Below, one piece after another: positions 26,613-35,640 of a stretch of DNA of 64,000 bases. The notes beneath the pieces are model-generated. The model was not told the origin of the DNA. It did not search any database and saw only the letters and a program-made list of their open reading frames with translations. Both the position numbers and the translations under genes were made by a program. The stretch's first letter is position 1. The number at the start of each line of letters is the position of its first letter. This DNA is from Duncaniella muricolitica (GTDB lineage: Bacteria; Bacteroidota; Bacteroidia; Bacteroidales; Muribaculaceae), in NCBI GenBank assembly GCA_025808375.1, contig CP061009.1:1674001-1738000 (forward strand), given 5' to 3'.

Positions 26613-27797
26613 ATGTCTAAAGAACCATATATAACTAATGGAGGGAACTTCAAGCTTGACGACGAATATGGAACATGGCTTCAGTCACTCAAAAGCAGTT
26701 ACCGTAAATCGCAGATAAAAGCTGCGGTCAAGGTGAATGCGGAAAAATTACGATGGAATTGGAATGTTGGTCGTGACCTCGTGTTGCGTAAAGCTGAAGA
26801 ACATTGGGGTTCCGGAGTTGTGGAACGTCTTAGTCTTGACTTGCGGAATGAATTTCCGGATGAAAAGGGCTTTGGTGCAGACAACTTATGGCTGATGAAA
26901 CGATGGTATCTATTCTATTCGCAAAAACTTGACCAACTTGGTCAAGTTTTGCAGCAAACAGATAATCAGATGAATGTGGTTCTCGAACGAGCTATTCAAG
27001 TACCTTGTATCAAAGATGATAACATAGGGTCGAGAATGAACTTTCCTGAGTTCTTTGCATTGGTACCATGGCGTCACCATGTCGAGATTATCAAAAGATG
27101 CAAGACCGGGCAAGAGGCTTTATTCTACATCCGTGAAACTATTAAAAACGGTTGGAGTCGAACTATTCTGACTCATTACATCCAAGCCAATCTATACGCA
27201 AAGCAAGGGAAAGCAATATCGACCTTCTCTGATTTCCTTCCGGAAGCACAAGCTAAATTGGCTCAGGATATGTCACGTGATAACTATGATTTCGGCTTTG
27301 TAACCGTCCCTGAGGGTTATGATGAACATAATCTGGAAGATGAGCTGTGCAAGCAAATGACACGGTTCCTTTTGGAACTCGGTTCGGGTTTTGCTTTTGT
27401 TGGACGTCAAAAAGAGCTGGTAGTTGGCGACACATCACGACGTATTGACATGCTATTCTATTTCATACCACTTTCCTGTTACATTGTGCTGGAGCTTAAG
27501 GTCGTTCCATTCCAGCCCGAATTTGCCGGAAAAATAAATTTCTACATATCCGCTGTTGACGAGCTTCTCAAGTCTGATAAAGACAATCCCACTATCGGGT
27601 TGCTGATATGCAGCGATATGAATGAGACGGAAGTGCGATATGCTTTCCGTGGAGTTAGTACGCCCATTGGAGTAGCAACGTATTCCAACGTGCAGATTAA
27701 GCAGATTCAAAATATGCTTCCTTCGATAGAAGACCTTAAGGCTCAGGTGAAACTCATTCAACAGGAAATCAAGAGACGAGAGAAAGAAGAGCAATAA
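26613..27797 (+). CDS. DUF1016/YhcG-type PD-(D/E)xK nuclease
   Basis: 394 aa: an N-terminal DUF1016_N helical DNA-binding region (about 20-190; LRWNWNVGRDLVLRK, FGADNLWLMKRWYLFY, VPWRHHVEIIKRC) and a C-terminal nuclease (230-370) with Asp279 in RRIDMLFYF and the Glu294-x-Lys296 pair in IVLELKVVPF. These proteins are often encoded inside type I R-M loci; their exact role is unclear. It is flanked by hsdS (30 bp) and hsdR (24 bp) and is probably in the same operon. Confidence 0.88.
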   Translation: MSKEPYITNGGNFKLDDEYGTWLQSLKSSYRKSQIKAAVKVNAEKLRWNWNVGRDLVLRKAEEHWGSGVVERLSLDLRNEFPDEKGFGADNLWLMKRWYLFYSQKLDQLGQVLQQTDNQMNVVLERAIQVPCIKDDNIGSRMNFPEFFALVPWRHHVEIIKRCKTGQEALFYIRETIKNGWSRTILTHYIQANLYAKQGKAISTFSDFLPEAQAKLAQDMSRDNYDFGFVTVPEGYDEHNLEDELCKQMTRFLLELGSGFAFVGRQKELVVGDTSRRIDMLFYFIPLSCYIVLELKVVPFQPEFAGKINFYISAVDELLKSDKDNPTIGLLICSDMNETEVRYAFRGVSTPIGVATYSNVQIKQIQNMLPSIEDLKAQVKLIQQEIKRREKEEQ

Positions 27798-27821
27798 TTC
27801 ATGTAATAAAAAATTTCGCAT

Positions 27822-30800
27822 ATGCCTGCAGATAACATAAACCCCACATATTTCGTACGCGAGAGCGATTTCGAGACTGCACTCTGTGAGTTGTTGCCCC
27901 GTCATGGCTGGACAGAGGAGGTGATAATGAACCCTACGGAAGACGATCTTATCCGTAACTGGGCTGATATCATATACAGCAACAACCGTGAACGGCATCG
28001 TTTGGGAAACTATCCGCTGACCGAAAGTGAGATGCGTCAGGTTATCACTCAATTTGAGAATGCAGCAACTCCTTATGCAATAAATAAGCTGATAAAGGGA
28101 GGCGAAATATGCATACGACGCGATAATCAGGCAGATACTGAGAATTACGGACAGGAAGTTTACTTGAAAATATTCGGTGCACACGAAATATGCGCTGGAC
28201 AGAGCCGCTATCAGATAGTGCGTCAGCCCAGATTCCGTGGTGCTGATGAATCAAATCGTCGCGGCGATGTAATGCTTCTTATCAACGGTATGCCGTTGAT
28301 TCATATTGAGTTGAAACGCTCTAAGGTTGATGTTAGTCAGGCGGTATTTCAGATTAAACGATATATGCACGAGGGCGTCTTTAGCCGTGGAATCTGGAGC
28401 ATGGTGCAGATATTCGTGGCCATGACGCCCGACAAGACCCTATACTTCGCAAATCCAGGCAGTGAGGATCGTTTCAACAGCGAGTTTCAGTTCCATTGGG
28501 CCGACTTCAACAACGAGGAGGAACGTGAATGGTATCGTGTAGCTCAGGATCTTCTCAATATACCTATGGCTCATCAGCTTATAGGATATTATACCGTAGC
28601 TGACGACCAAGAAGAAGTGCTGAAGGTGCTTCGCAGCTATCAGTATTTTGCCGTTATCAATATCAGATCGGCAATAGAGCATACTGATTGGGATATGCAT
28701 AATCATCGAGGAGGATTCATATGGCATACAACAGGTTCGGGCAAGACGCTTACAAGCTTTAAGACTGCTCAACTTGTAGCGCAGACCGGTCAGGCCGACA
28801 AGGTCATCTTCTTGATGGACCGCATAGAGTTGTCGACTCAGAGCAGTGATGAATTCCGTAATTTTTCTGATGACTCAAGCGACATCCAGGATCCGCGCAA
28901 TACGGCGACTCTTCTTGCACGACTCCTGGACAATGACAGCAAGCTGATAGTGACATCTATTCAGAAAATGTCCAATATCACCACGGTGAAAGGTGTTCCG
29001 CAGGAAACTCTTGACCGCATCAATCGCAAGCGTTTAGTCGTGATTGTAGATGAATGTCACCGAAGTGTATTCGGCAAAATGTTAGTGGATATCAAGGATT
29101 CGTTCAGCAGGGCGCTATTATTTGGATTTACCGGCACGCCAATTTTTGAAGAAAATGCCAAAAACGAGATCATGACATCGACGCTTTTCGGCGATATGCT
29201 TCACAAATACACTCTCCGTAATGCGATTCCCGACGGAAATGTGCGTGGTTTCGACCCAACAATGGTCAATACCTATAACGAGATGGAACTTCGCGAAAAG
29301 GCGGCATTGCATTATCTCAAGGCTGATGACATAAGCGAGATAGAGGGCGATCCCAGAAAGATGGAAATCTATAACCGCTTCATAGATGAACTTGAGATGG
29401 CATCGGATTATAACGACCCATCTACCGGACGTCTTACTCATGGAATTGAATATTACCTGCCCAAGGATTTGTATCAGCAGAATATTCATCATCTTGCAGT
29501 TGCCAACGACGTCTCATGCTCTCGGGAGAAACTAAGCCATGATTATAAGTTTCATGCTATGTTGGCTGTGCAGAACATTCCCGAGGCAGTGGAATATTAT
29601 CATATTTTCAAAGAGCAGCATCCGAGCCTCAATGTTGTAGCTGTGTTTGATAACAATATTGACAACAGTGATGAAGGAATTGCCCGTGAAGATCAGATAA
29701 AGGAGATGATTGACGAGTATAATAAGAAATATAAGACCTCTTTCCGACCGGAGCAATACGACAAATATAAGAAAGATGTTGCTAAACGCCTTGCGCATAA
29801 GCATCCTTACTCCCATATCGAACTGAATCATGACGAACAGATAGATCTTCTGATAGTTGTGACGCAGATGCTCACCGGATACGATTCCAAATGGGTGAAC
29901 ACACTATATGTAGACAAGACTCTTGAATATGTAAATCTGATTCAGGCTTTTTCGCGCACCAACCGTAACTTCGGGCCTGAGAAGCCTTTCGGTATCATTC
30001 GCTATTACACCTTCCCATGGACAATGAAGCAGAACATCGAAGATGCTCTTGATGTGTATGCGGACGGCAGCATGACTCCGTTTGTTGATAAACTTGAAGT
30101 CAACCTTGAAAGTATCAACCGGTACTTCATGCACATATGCGACATATTCCGTTCACAGGAAATTGAAAACTTCGAGCGCCTGCCGGAAACTCGCGAGGAC
30201 CGCAATATGTTCGCTAAGGATTTCATCAAGATAACGCATTTACTCGAGGCTGTGAAACTCCAGGAGTTCAAATGGGAAAAACGTGATTATACTTTCTTGC
30301 ATGGCGATACGGTAACGACGCTACATGTAGATCTTGACGAGCGTACATATCGTGTGCTTTTGCAGCGATACCGCGAACTTTTCACTGGCTCTGGATCCGT
30401 GGGCACCGACCCCCATGAATTCGACTATCCTGTCGACACTTTCATCACCGAAATAGGTACCGGTACGATTGATGCCGAATATGTCAATTCTAATTTCAGA
30501 AAATATCTTCGTGAATTGTTCGCAACAGGTCCTGGCAGCGAGCTGACAGTAAAGGCTTTGCAAAATTTGCACAAATCCTTTGCAGCTATGTCTCAGAGAG
30601 ATCAGCGTACTGCCGCTGTCATACTCAGCGATATCCAAAGCGGAAAGCTTAGGCTGGAGAAAGGTAAAACTATCCAGGATTATATCACGCTTTATCAGCG
30701 TAACGAACTTGAACATCAGATTCGGGATTTCAGCGAAGCCATAGGAGTGAACGCTTTTATGCTAAAAAAGCTTATTGAGTCGAAACCATCTGATCAAAGC

Positions 30801-32138
30801 ATCAATGAATTCAATCGGTTGGGAAACCTTAGGTCGACAGTTAATCCTACTCAAGCAAAAATATTTCTGGAAAAGGTCGAGAACCAAAACATTCCGAATC
30901 GTATGGTGCTTATCAAAGCTGAAAATTACCTTAAGCGTTTTATTCTGAAACTTCAGGACCGTCAACCTATCATTGATGCATGGCTTGGTATCCACTCTCT
31001 GGAGGGCACTGAAATCCAAGTCGAAGAAACCGTTGACGATACATTCCGTCGTCTTGAGAATCCGCAACCATCCGCCTCGGTAGAGCTTGGCAACGACGAA
31101 ATAATCGAGGGGATCAAAAGAATCATCACAACTTCACTTTCTGGTGTCGCATGTTACATGCGCTCAACCGATGAAGTGGCAAAGTCTGTGATGAATGTAA
31201 TAGATGCGACATCAATCTCCTCACTTGACGGTATGAGGCCACTTCTACACCGAGCTTTCACAAATATTTTTAAACCTGGAGCCAACAACATTGATAAATC
31301 GGTGGCCTTCAATATGCTGTCGACCCAATTTGAGGCCTTCTTGAAAAAACTATATTATATCATAAACCATCGCGAAATCCAGTCTTCTGAACTCGGGCAA
31401 AACGTGTCCTGGCGCGATGCGGTTAAAGCGTTCTCATGTCTATGGGGATTGAGAAATAACCCGATTGAAGGCTATAAGGAGCTGTCACATAAGCTTGAAC
31501 TCGCCAAGTCGTGGCGTAACGATCAGTCGCATATATCTCCGACTTCAACAGAAGAAGAACTCGATTTCGGATTGAATGTATTGATAACTTTGTATGCATT
31601 TGTCGCCGGATCTAATATAACAGAGATCGAAATGTCTGAAGGCATTCCTGCTGCCAATATAGAAACTCGTCGCAGAAGACCGCGTATACAGCGTTTCATT
31701 CCAGAGACAATGCTAACTTCATCAGGACAGGCAGCGGAGCCAACGGCAAAAGATCTTCCTGTAGAGAGTCGAGATGAAATCCTTAAGAAGTGTATTAACC
31801 AACTTCTTGGATACACTCCGGGAAACTCCCCTCTTATAAAACAACGCAACTGGGAAGCTATATATCGCATTGCGGCAGATTATGGCTTTACCATCGATGG
31901 TGATTATCCGGATTTCATAACCGTTGTTAAGCGAATGAATATTACAGCAATACCTTCAAGAATCAATTCTGATATACTTTCTCGTCTTAACACTGGAGTA
32001 TATGCTAAGGATTTCAGAGAATGGTCATCAGAAGGTCTTACAGGCCGTAAACTTGCAGAATACCAAGATATTTATGCATGCGCAGAACGTTTCCGGGATA
32101 TTTTGAAACTAAATTTAGCTGCAATAGGAAGAATTTGA
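27822..32138 (+). CDS. hsdR: Type I restriction endonuclease subunit HsdR with long C-terminal extension
   Basis: 1438 aa, versus about 1000-1100 usual. Order: PD-(D/E)xK nuclease (Asp149 in RRGDVMLLI, Glu163-x-Lys165 in HIELKRS), Walker A TGSGKT (304-309), DECH box (410-413), GFTGTP (435-440) and SF2 motor motifs through QAFSRTNRNFG. The C-terminal ~330 residues contain SWRNDQSHIS (RNDQSH, 1232-1237), the R-x4-H motif of HEPN domains, in a helical context. HsdR translocates and cleaves unmethylated DNA; the added domain may give RNA cleavage or dimerisation (inference). It is the last gene of the operon. Confidence 0.92.
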   Translation: MPADNINPTYFVRESDFETALCELLPRHGWTEEVIMNPTEDDLIRNWADIIYSNNRERHRLGNYPLTESEMRQVITQFENAATPYAINKLIKGGEICIRRDNQADTENYGQEVYLKIFGAHEICAGQSRYQIVRQPRFRGADESNRRGDVMLLINGMPLIHIELKRSKVDVSQAVFQIKRYMHEGVFSRGIWSMVQIFVAMTPDKTLYFANPGSEDRFNSEFQFHWADFNNEEEREWYRVAQDLLNIPMAHQLIGYYTVADDQEEVLKVLRSYQYFAVINIRSAIEHTDWDMHNHRGGFIWHTTGSGKTLTSFKTAQLVAQTGQADKVIFLMDRIELSTQSSDEFRNFSDDSSDIQDPRNTATLLARLLDNDSKLIVTSIQKMSNITTVKGVPQETLDRINRKRLVVIVDECHRSVFGKMLVDIKDSFSRALLFGFTGTPIFEENAKNEIMTSTLFGDMLHKYTLRNAIPDGNVRGFDPTMVNTYNEMELREKAALHYLKADDISEIEGDPRKMEIYNRFIDELEMASDYNDPSTGRLTHGIEYYLPKDLYQQNIHHLAVANDVSCSREKLSHDYKFHAMLAVQNIPEAVEYYHIFKEQHPSLNVVAVFDNNIDNSDEGIAREDQIKEMIDEYNKKYKTSFRPEQYDKYKKDVAKRLAHKHPYSHIELNHDEQIDLLIVVTQMLTGYDSKWVNTLYVDKTLEYVNLIQAFSRTNRNFGPEKPFGIIRYYTFPWTMKQNIEDALDVYADGSMTPFVDKLEVNLESINRYFMHICDIFRSQEIENFERLPETREDRNMFAKDFIKITHLLEAVKLQEFKWEKRDYTFLHGDTVTTLHVDLDERTYRVLLQRYRELFTGSGSVGTDPHEFDYPVDTFITEIGTGTIDAEYVNSNFRKYLRELFATGPGSELTVKALQNLHKSFAAMSQRDQRTAAVILSDIQSGKLRLEKGKTIQDYITLYQRNELEHQIRDFSEAIGVNAFMLKKLIESKPSDQSINEFNRLGNLRSTVNPTQAKIFLEKVENQNIPNRMVLIKAENYLKRFILKLQDRQPIIDAWLGIHSLEGTEIQVEETVDDTFRRLENPQPSASVELGNDEIIEGIKRIITTSLSGVACYMRSTDEVAKSVMNVIDATSISSLDGMRPLLHRAFTNIFKPGANNIDKSVAFNMLSTQFEAFLKKLYYIINHREIQSSELGQNVSWRDAVKAFSCLWGLRNNPIEGYKELSHKLELAKSWRNDQSHISPTSTEEELDFGLNVLITLYAFVAGSNITEIEMSEGIPAANIETRRRRPRIQRFIPETMLTSSGQAAEPTAKDLPVESRDEILKKCINQLLGYTPGNSPLIKQRNWEAIYRIAADYGFTIDGDYPDFITVVKRMNITAIPSRINSDILSRLNTGVYAKDFREWSSEGLTGRKLAEYQDIYACAERFRDILKLNLAAIGRI

Positions 32139-32174
32139 GACTTTCTTGAGAAAAATGTAAATTTTCCTCACTAC

Positions 32175-32210
32175 TGTGCAGATAGAATGCATAGATGATT
32201 ACTAACTTTG
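32175..32210 (+). promoter_or_regulatory. Operator-promoter O2 upstream of the zinc-ribbon gene
   Basis: TGTGCA-GATAGAA-TGCATA (32175-32193) with the -7 box TAACTTTG at 32203-32210, exactly 28 nt after the operator start as at O1. It gives the tail genes their own start site under the same control. Confidence 0.7.
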
Positions 32211-32245
32211 TGTAAAGAATTTTAAATATTCAATAAAAGTTAGTA

Positions 32246-32515
32246 ATGAAGACTATAAACGTTGAAATCAAGGCGATTTGCCCTAACTGCGGAAGTTCTG
32301 ACCATCTCGAATATTCGGGGGACAGGACTTTCGCAACTTGCACATTCTGCGGCAAAACCTATCCCGGAGGGGAAGAGGAAATCAGAGAAAAGATGTTGGA
32401 AATGCCTGAGGTTCAGGAACAGCTTCGTGCTGTCGCCGCTAAGGAAGCAGAAAAACACATCCATCAGGAGTTAAAGAAGGTATTAAAGGGTATTAAGGGC
32501 CTCAGAATTAAATGA
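32246..32515 (+). CDS. Small zinc-ribbon protein, 89 aa
   Basis: Two CxxC knuckles, CPNCGSSDH (12-20) and CTFCGKTYPGG (33-43), form a zinc ribbon. A basic helical tail follows (EAEKHIHQELKKVLKGIKGL). Similar small proteins bind nucleic acid or protein partners; function is not known here. It has the same operator-promoter as the kinase/R-M operon. Its stop is almost contiguous with the next ATG. Confidence 0.7.
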   Translation: MKTINVEIKAICPNCGSSDHLEYSGDRTFATCTFCGKTYPGGEEEIREKMLEMPEVQEQLRAVAAKEAEKHIHQELKKVLKGIKGLRIK

Positions 32516-32516
32516 G

Positions 32517-32987
32517 ATGGAAGACTTTTTAGAGATCATAAAGCAATGGGGCGGCCTAACAACCGGATGTCTTGGAATCGCAGGTAGTATCTTTGTTTAT
32601 CTCCGTTCCGATAGGAAGCTGAAATCTCAGCAAAAGCAACTGAATGAACTGCAGCTCGAATTGTTATCTGAGGAGAGAGATGACAAAAAGAAGGCTCACC
32701 TTAATGTAGTTTGCCAAAAACGGACAACAGGATCGTATGACCTTGTTATTGCAAACTCGGGAAAAAGTACAGCCAATAATGTGAGATTAAAAATACTTAC
32801 TCCAATCTTCTGCACCACTCCTGATAACAATACACAAATTTATCAAAGTATAGCTCCGCAAGGTGTAAGAAAGAATATTCGACTCCATAAGACAACCACT
32901 GATCCAGATGAATTTGAAATCGAGATTTCATGGGACGATGAATTTAAGATTAATAATACCGGGAAAATGGTGATTGGCTACAATTAA
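32517..32987 (+). CDS. Hypothetical membrane-anchored protein, 156 aa
   Basis: A short N-terminal membrane helix (about residues 11-29, GGLTTGCLGIAGSIFVYL), then a coiled-coil-like stretch (KSQQKQLNELQLELLSEERD) and a beta-rich domain (DLVIANSGKSTANNVRLKIL). The gene starts 1 bp after the zinc-ribbon stop, so the two are co-translated. The layout is like that of the 186-aa protein at 16366. It could anchor the restriction system or sense the envelope; this is inference. Confidence 0.6.
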   Translation: MEDFLEIIKQWGGLTTGCLGIAGSIFVYLRSDRKLKSQQKQLNELQLELLSEERDDKKKAHLNVVCQKRTTGSYDLVIANSGKSTANNVRLKILTPIFCTTPDNNTQIYQSIAPQGVRKNIRLHKTTTDPDEFEIEISWDDEFKINNTGKMVIGYN

Positions 32988-33003
32988 ATAATAAGATAGT
33001 TTC

Positions 33004-33039
33004 TGTGCAGATAGGTCGCACAATCGACTTTTATCTTTG
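33004..33039 (+). promoter_or_regulatory. Operator-promoter O3 upstream of the HNH gene
   Basis: TGTGCAG-ATAGGT-CGCACA (33004-33022; one mismatch in the arms) with the -7 box TATCTTTG at 33032-33039, again 28 nt from the operator start. The third member of the set. Confidence 0.68.
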
Positions 33040-33054
33040 TGCAAAAGTTTATTT

Positions 33055-33264
33055 ATGAGTAAAACTAAAATTCCTATTAAAGATCGACGGGAGCTATGGT
33101 TTCGAGCTGCCGGACGTTGCGAATTCAAGGGGTGTAACGAGCCATTGGATCGCCATGGTATAACTATGGACACATGTGATTGTTCTGAATGTGCCCATAT
33201 AATAGCGGATTCTATGGGGCACAAAACGAAGCGTTGCTTGATGAGGTTGGCTGTTTTGAGTTAA
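33055..33264 (+). pseudogene. HNH-type nuclease, truncated after ~60 residues
   Basis: From ATG 33055: MSKTKIPIKDRRELWFRAAG then RCEFKGCN and CAHIIADS, the start of HNH endonucleases such as those fused to SAVED or other defence domains (Cap5-like start). The similarity stops at about GHKTKR, and the frame ends at 33264 without a complete HNH. The sequence after it is unrelated. The preserved O3 promoter shows it once belonged to the R-M regulon. Which nuclease it was cannot be decided. Confidence 0.6.
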
Positions 33265-33326
33265 ACGGTTTGATAATGCGGAAGTTATGAGAGGGTAGGG
33301 GAGTGCGCCATAAAAAACGAAGCGTT

Positions 33327-33420
33327 TACATTGCTTTAAATTTGGTTTACATTTGGGCTCGATAGATTTACACGAGGCTTACATGAGGCGCATCTTGGGA
33401 CGTGGCTGATTTACATGGGC
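33327..33420. repeat. Five TTTACA-type short repeats
   Basis: GTTTACATTG, GGTTTACATTTGG, GATTTACACGAGG, GCTTACATGAGG and GATTTACATGGGC lie within ~95 bp, all in the same orientation at uneven spacing. Apart from them 33265-33551 holds no gene. They could be protein-binding sites such as iterons or integrase arm sites. Confidence 0.5.
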
Positions 33421-33551
33421 GAAATCAATGGTCGGATAGGGTAGGGGTGTCGGATTTGTGCCGATTTTTTTGTGTCATCTCTCAAAATAAATTTATTCAA
33501 AAGGTTGCAAATAGCGGTTATTTGTGTATATTTGCGAAAAATTTCGAGATT

Positions 33552-33788
33552 ATGAGACAGACCAAATGTATCATCGTTCACTTGACAGGCAAGCGCAAAA
33601 CCCTTGCTTTCGGCTCGATTGCCGCCATTTTCCATCATTTGACCCCAGAGCAGGTGGGTTGTGGGTATGATTACCTGCGTCGCGCAGGGTTGAGCGGAGG
33701 CGGCACTGTAGTCACTAAACGTGCGATAATACAGCAAACTACGCTGCTCACAGCCCCTCGTGGTGCCGGTGATGGAGCAGATGATTGA
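33552..33788 (+). CDS. Hypothetical protein, 78 aa
   Basis: I chose the ATG at 33552 (MRQTKCIIVHLTGKRKTLAF), which has a TATATTTG box ~20 bp upstream (about 33525-33533); the longer frame lacks a promoter and composition support. Residues 20-45 (FGSIAAIFHHLTPEQVGCGY) look well formed, but I do not recognise the family. It ends 45 bp before the IS21 copy, and nothing shows which neighbour it belongs to. Confidence 0.5.
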   Translation: MRQTKCIIVHLTGKRKTLAFGSIAAIFHHLTPEQVGCGYDYLRRAGLSGGGTVVTKRAIIQQTTLLTAPRGAGDGADD

Positions 33789-33952
33789 ATAACATAATAA
33801 CGGCGTTAGAACGGCCTCGGAGTGTCGTTAGAATGTAAAATTTAATCGAGAAGTGCGCCATGAAATCTAACCGAGAAGTGCGCCGGTTCAAAGGAGAATT
33901 TTAACCGGGGATTTTGAGTTATATTATAGTAATATCAACTCGGTCCCACAAA

Positions 33953-35640
33953 ATGAAAACTATGGTAGAAAGAAACGAGGTCCTGACACGTTATCATGTC
34001 AAGGGTCAGTCGAAGCGCCAGATTGCGGGAGAGATGCACATCAGCCGCCACACGGTAGACAGGATCGTGTGGGAGTATGAGCGTGTGTGTCTGGACGCCG
34101 ACGGTGTCTGCGACATGAAGGCGTTCGCAACACTTTTTAGGTTCGGAGCCTAAGTTCAACACACCGGCGCGGACATGTCCGGTGGTGACGGATGAAATCA
34201 AGGGGATTATCCGCAAGTGTCTTGAAGACAATCGTGTGCGTCGGGTCACAGGCATGCGCAAGCTTCAGTGGACGTGTCGCAGCATCCACACGATGCTTCT
34301 GGAGCGGGGCTTTACGCTCAGTTATCCGAGTGTGTGCAATCATGTCAGACGCATCAGTGCGACCATGGGCACCAGGCCGCAGAAGGAGGTCTATGTCAGG
34401 CGCGAGCATGATCCCGGGCAGGAGTGCGAGTTCGACTGGGGAGAGATCCCTCTTGTCATAGGCGGCCGCCGTCAGATGGTGCAGATGGCCGTGTTCACTC
34501 TGCTGCATTCCAACCGGCGCAGCGCATGGCTGTTCCGTCGTCAGGACACGCTGTCGCTGATGGAGGCCCACCGTAATTTCTTTTGATGAGATACAGGGTG
34601 TTCCTTAGACCATGGTGTACGACAACATGAAGGTTGCCGTCACTATCCGCACCGGTCGTCAGGGACGTCCGGCTGTCAAGTACCCCACAAAGGCCATAGC
34701 GTCTTTCTCTGTATTATAAATTCGAGGAGCGGTTCTGCAATGCGCGCTCGGGTTGGGAGAAGGGCTCGGTGGAGCGCTCGGTGGAAATCGTGCGCCATGC
34801 GGCGTTCGTGTCCCGCCAGTCGTTCGAGACTCTTGATGCGGCTCAGAACTGGCTTGACCGTATTCTACATAAAATCAACTCCACTTCGGGTATCACCGGC
34901 ATCAGCGACAGTCAGAAGCAGGAGCGTATCCGCGCCGATTTGTACTGCCTACAGCCGGCTCCGCAGCCGATGGGCTGCTTTGAGGCCGAGGAGCATACCC
35001 CTGACAGCTACGGCACGATAAACGTTGACTACAACAATTATTCCGTGCCCGAAGGACTCGTTGGAAGCAGTGTGCTGGCCCGTGTATACTCCGGTCATAT
35101 AGCCATATATCATCAAGGACGCAGGGTTGCAGACCATGTAAGACTGGAGGGCAAGGGCGGCTGGAGCATGCAACTGGAGCACTACCTCGGCACTTTTCTT
35201 CGCAAGCCGGGCGCTCTGGACAACTCTACGGCCATGCGTCAGGTTCCGGCGGAACTTGCCGAGGCTCTACCGGATCCACTTCTGTCCCGGTCGGCAGAGG
35301 GAGTTTATCCGGTTCATGATGTATGCGCGCGACCACGGCATCATGCAGTCCCGGATTACAGCCGCTGCACGCAGCCTGCGCCTCAAAGGTGTCAGACACA
35401 TGACCGCAGACCATCTCAAAGTGGAACTTGACTCCATGCTGAAAAACAGATGTGTCTGAAAATGACGCGGATGCCATCGCTTCCGTATCCTCTCTTGACA
35501 TCCATCCCCGCCAACAGAAAAACCTCAATCGAAGAGCACGCGGTGACTACACTCGACTCGCTTACCGCTGTCCTGTGCAGCCATCCAAAAGTCACACGCA
35601 GGCAACATCAACAACTGATTGGAAAATGGAAGAAAACAAA
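33953..35640 (+). pseudogene. istA: IS21 transposase IstA, copy I, frameshifted
   Basis: The pieces give an IstA: N-terminal HTH (NEVLTRYHVKGQSKRQIAGE), then GQECEFDWGEIP with a catalytic Asp, MVYDNMKVAV with the second, and GWEKGSVERSVE with the Glu in frames that must be joined. A first break at CTTTTTAGGTTCGG (34131-34144) and a second near 34698-34720 are shared by all three copies. Others, such as the extra T near 34582, are private. Confidence 0.82.

Noticed and set aside
18107..33264. BREX or DISARM system
   Set aside because: No PglZ, BrxL, BrxC, DrmA or phospholipase-D gene is present; hsdM/S/R motifs define type I R-M.
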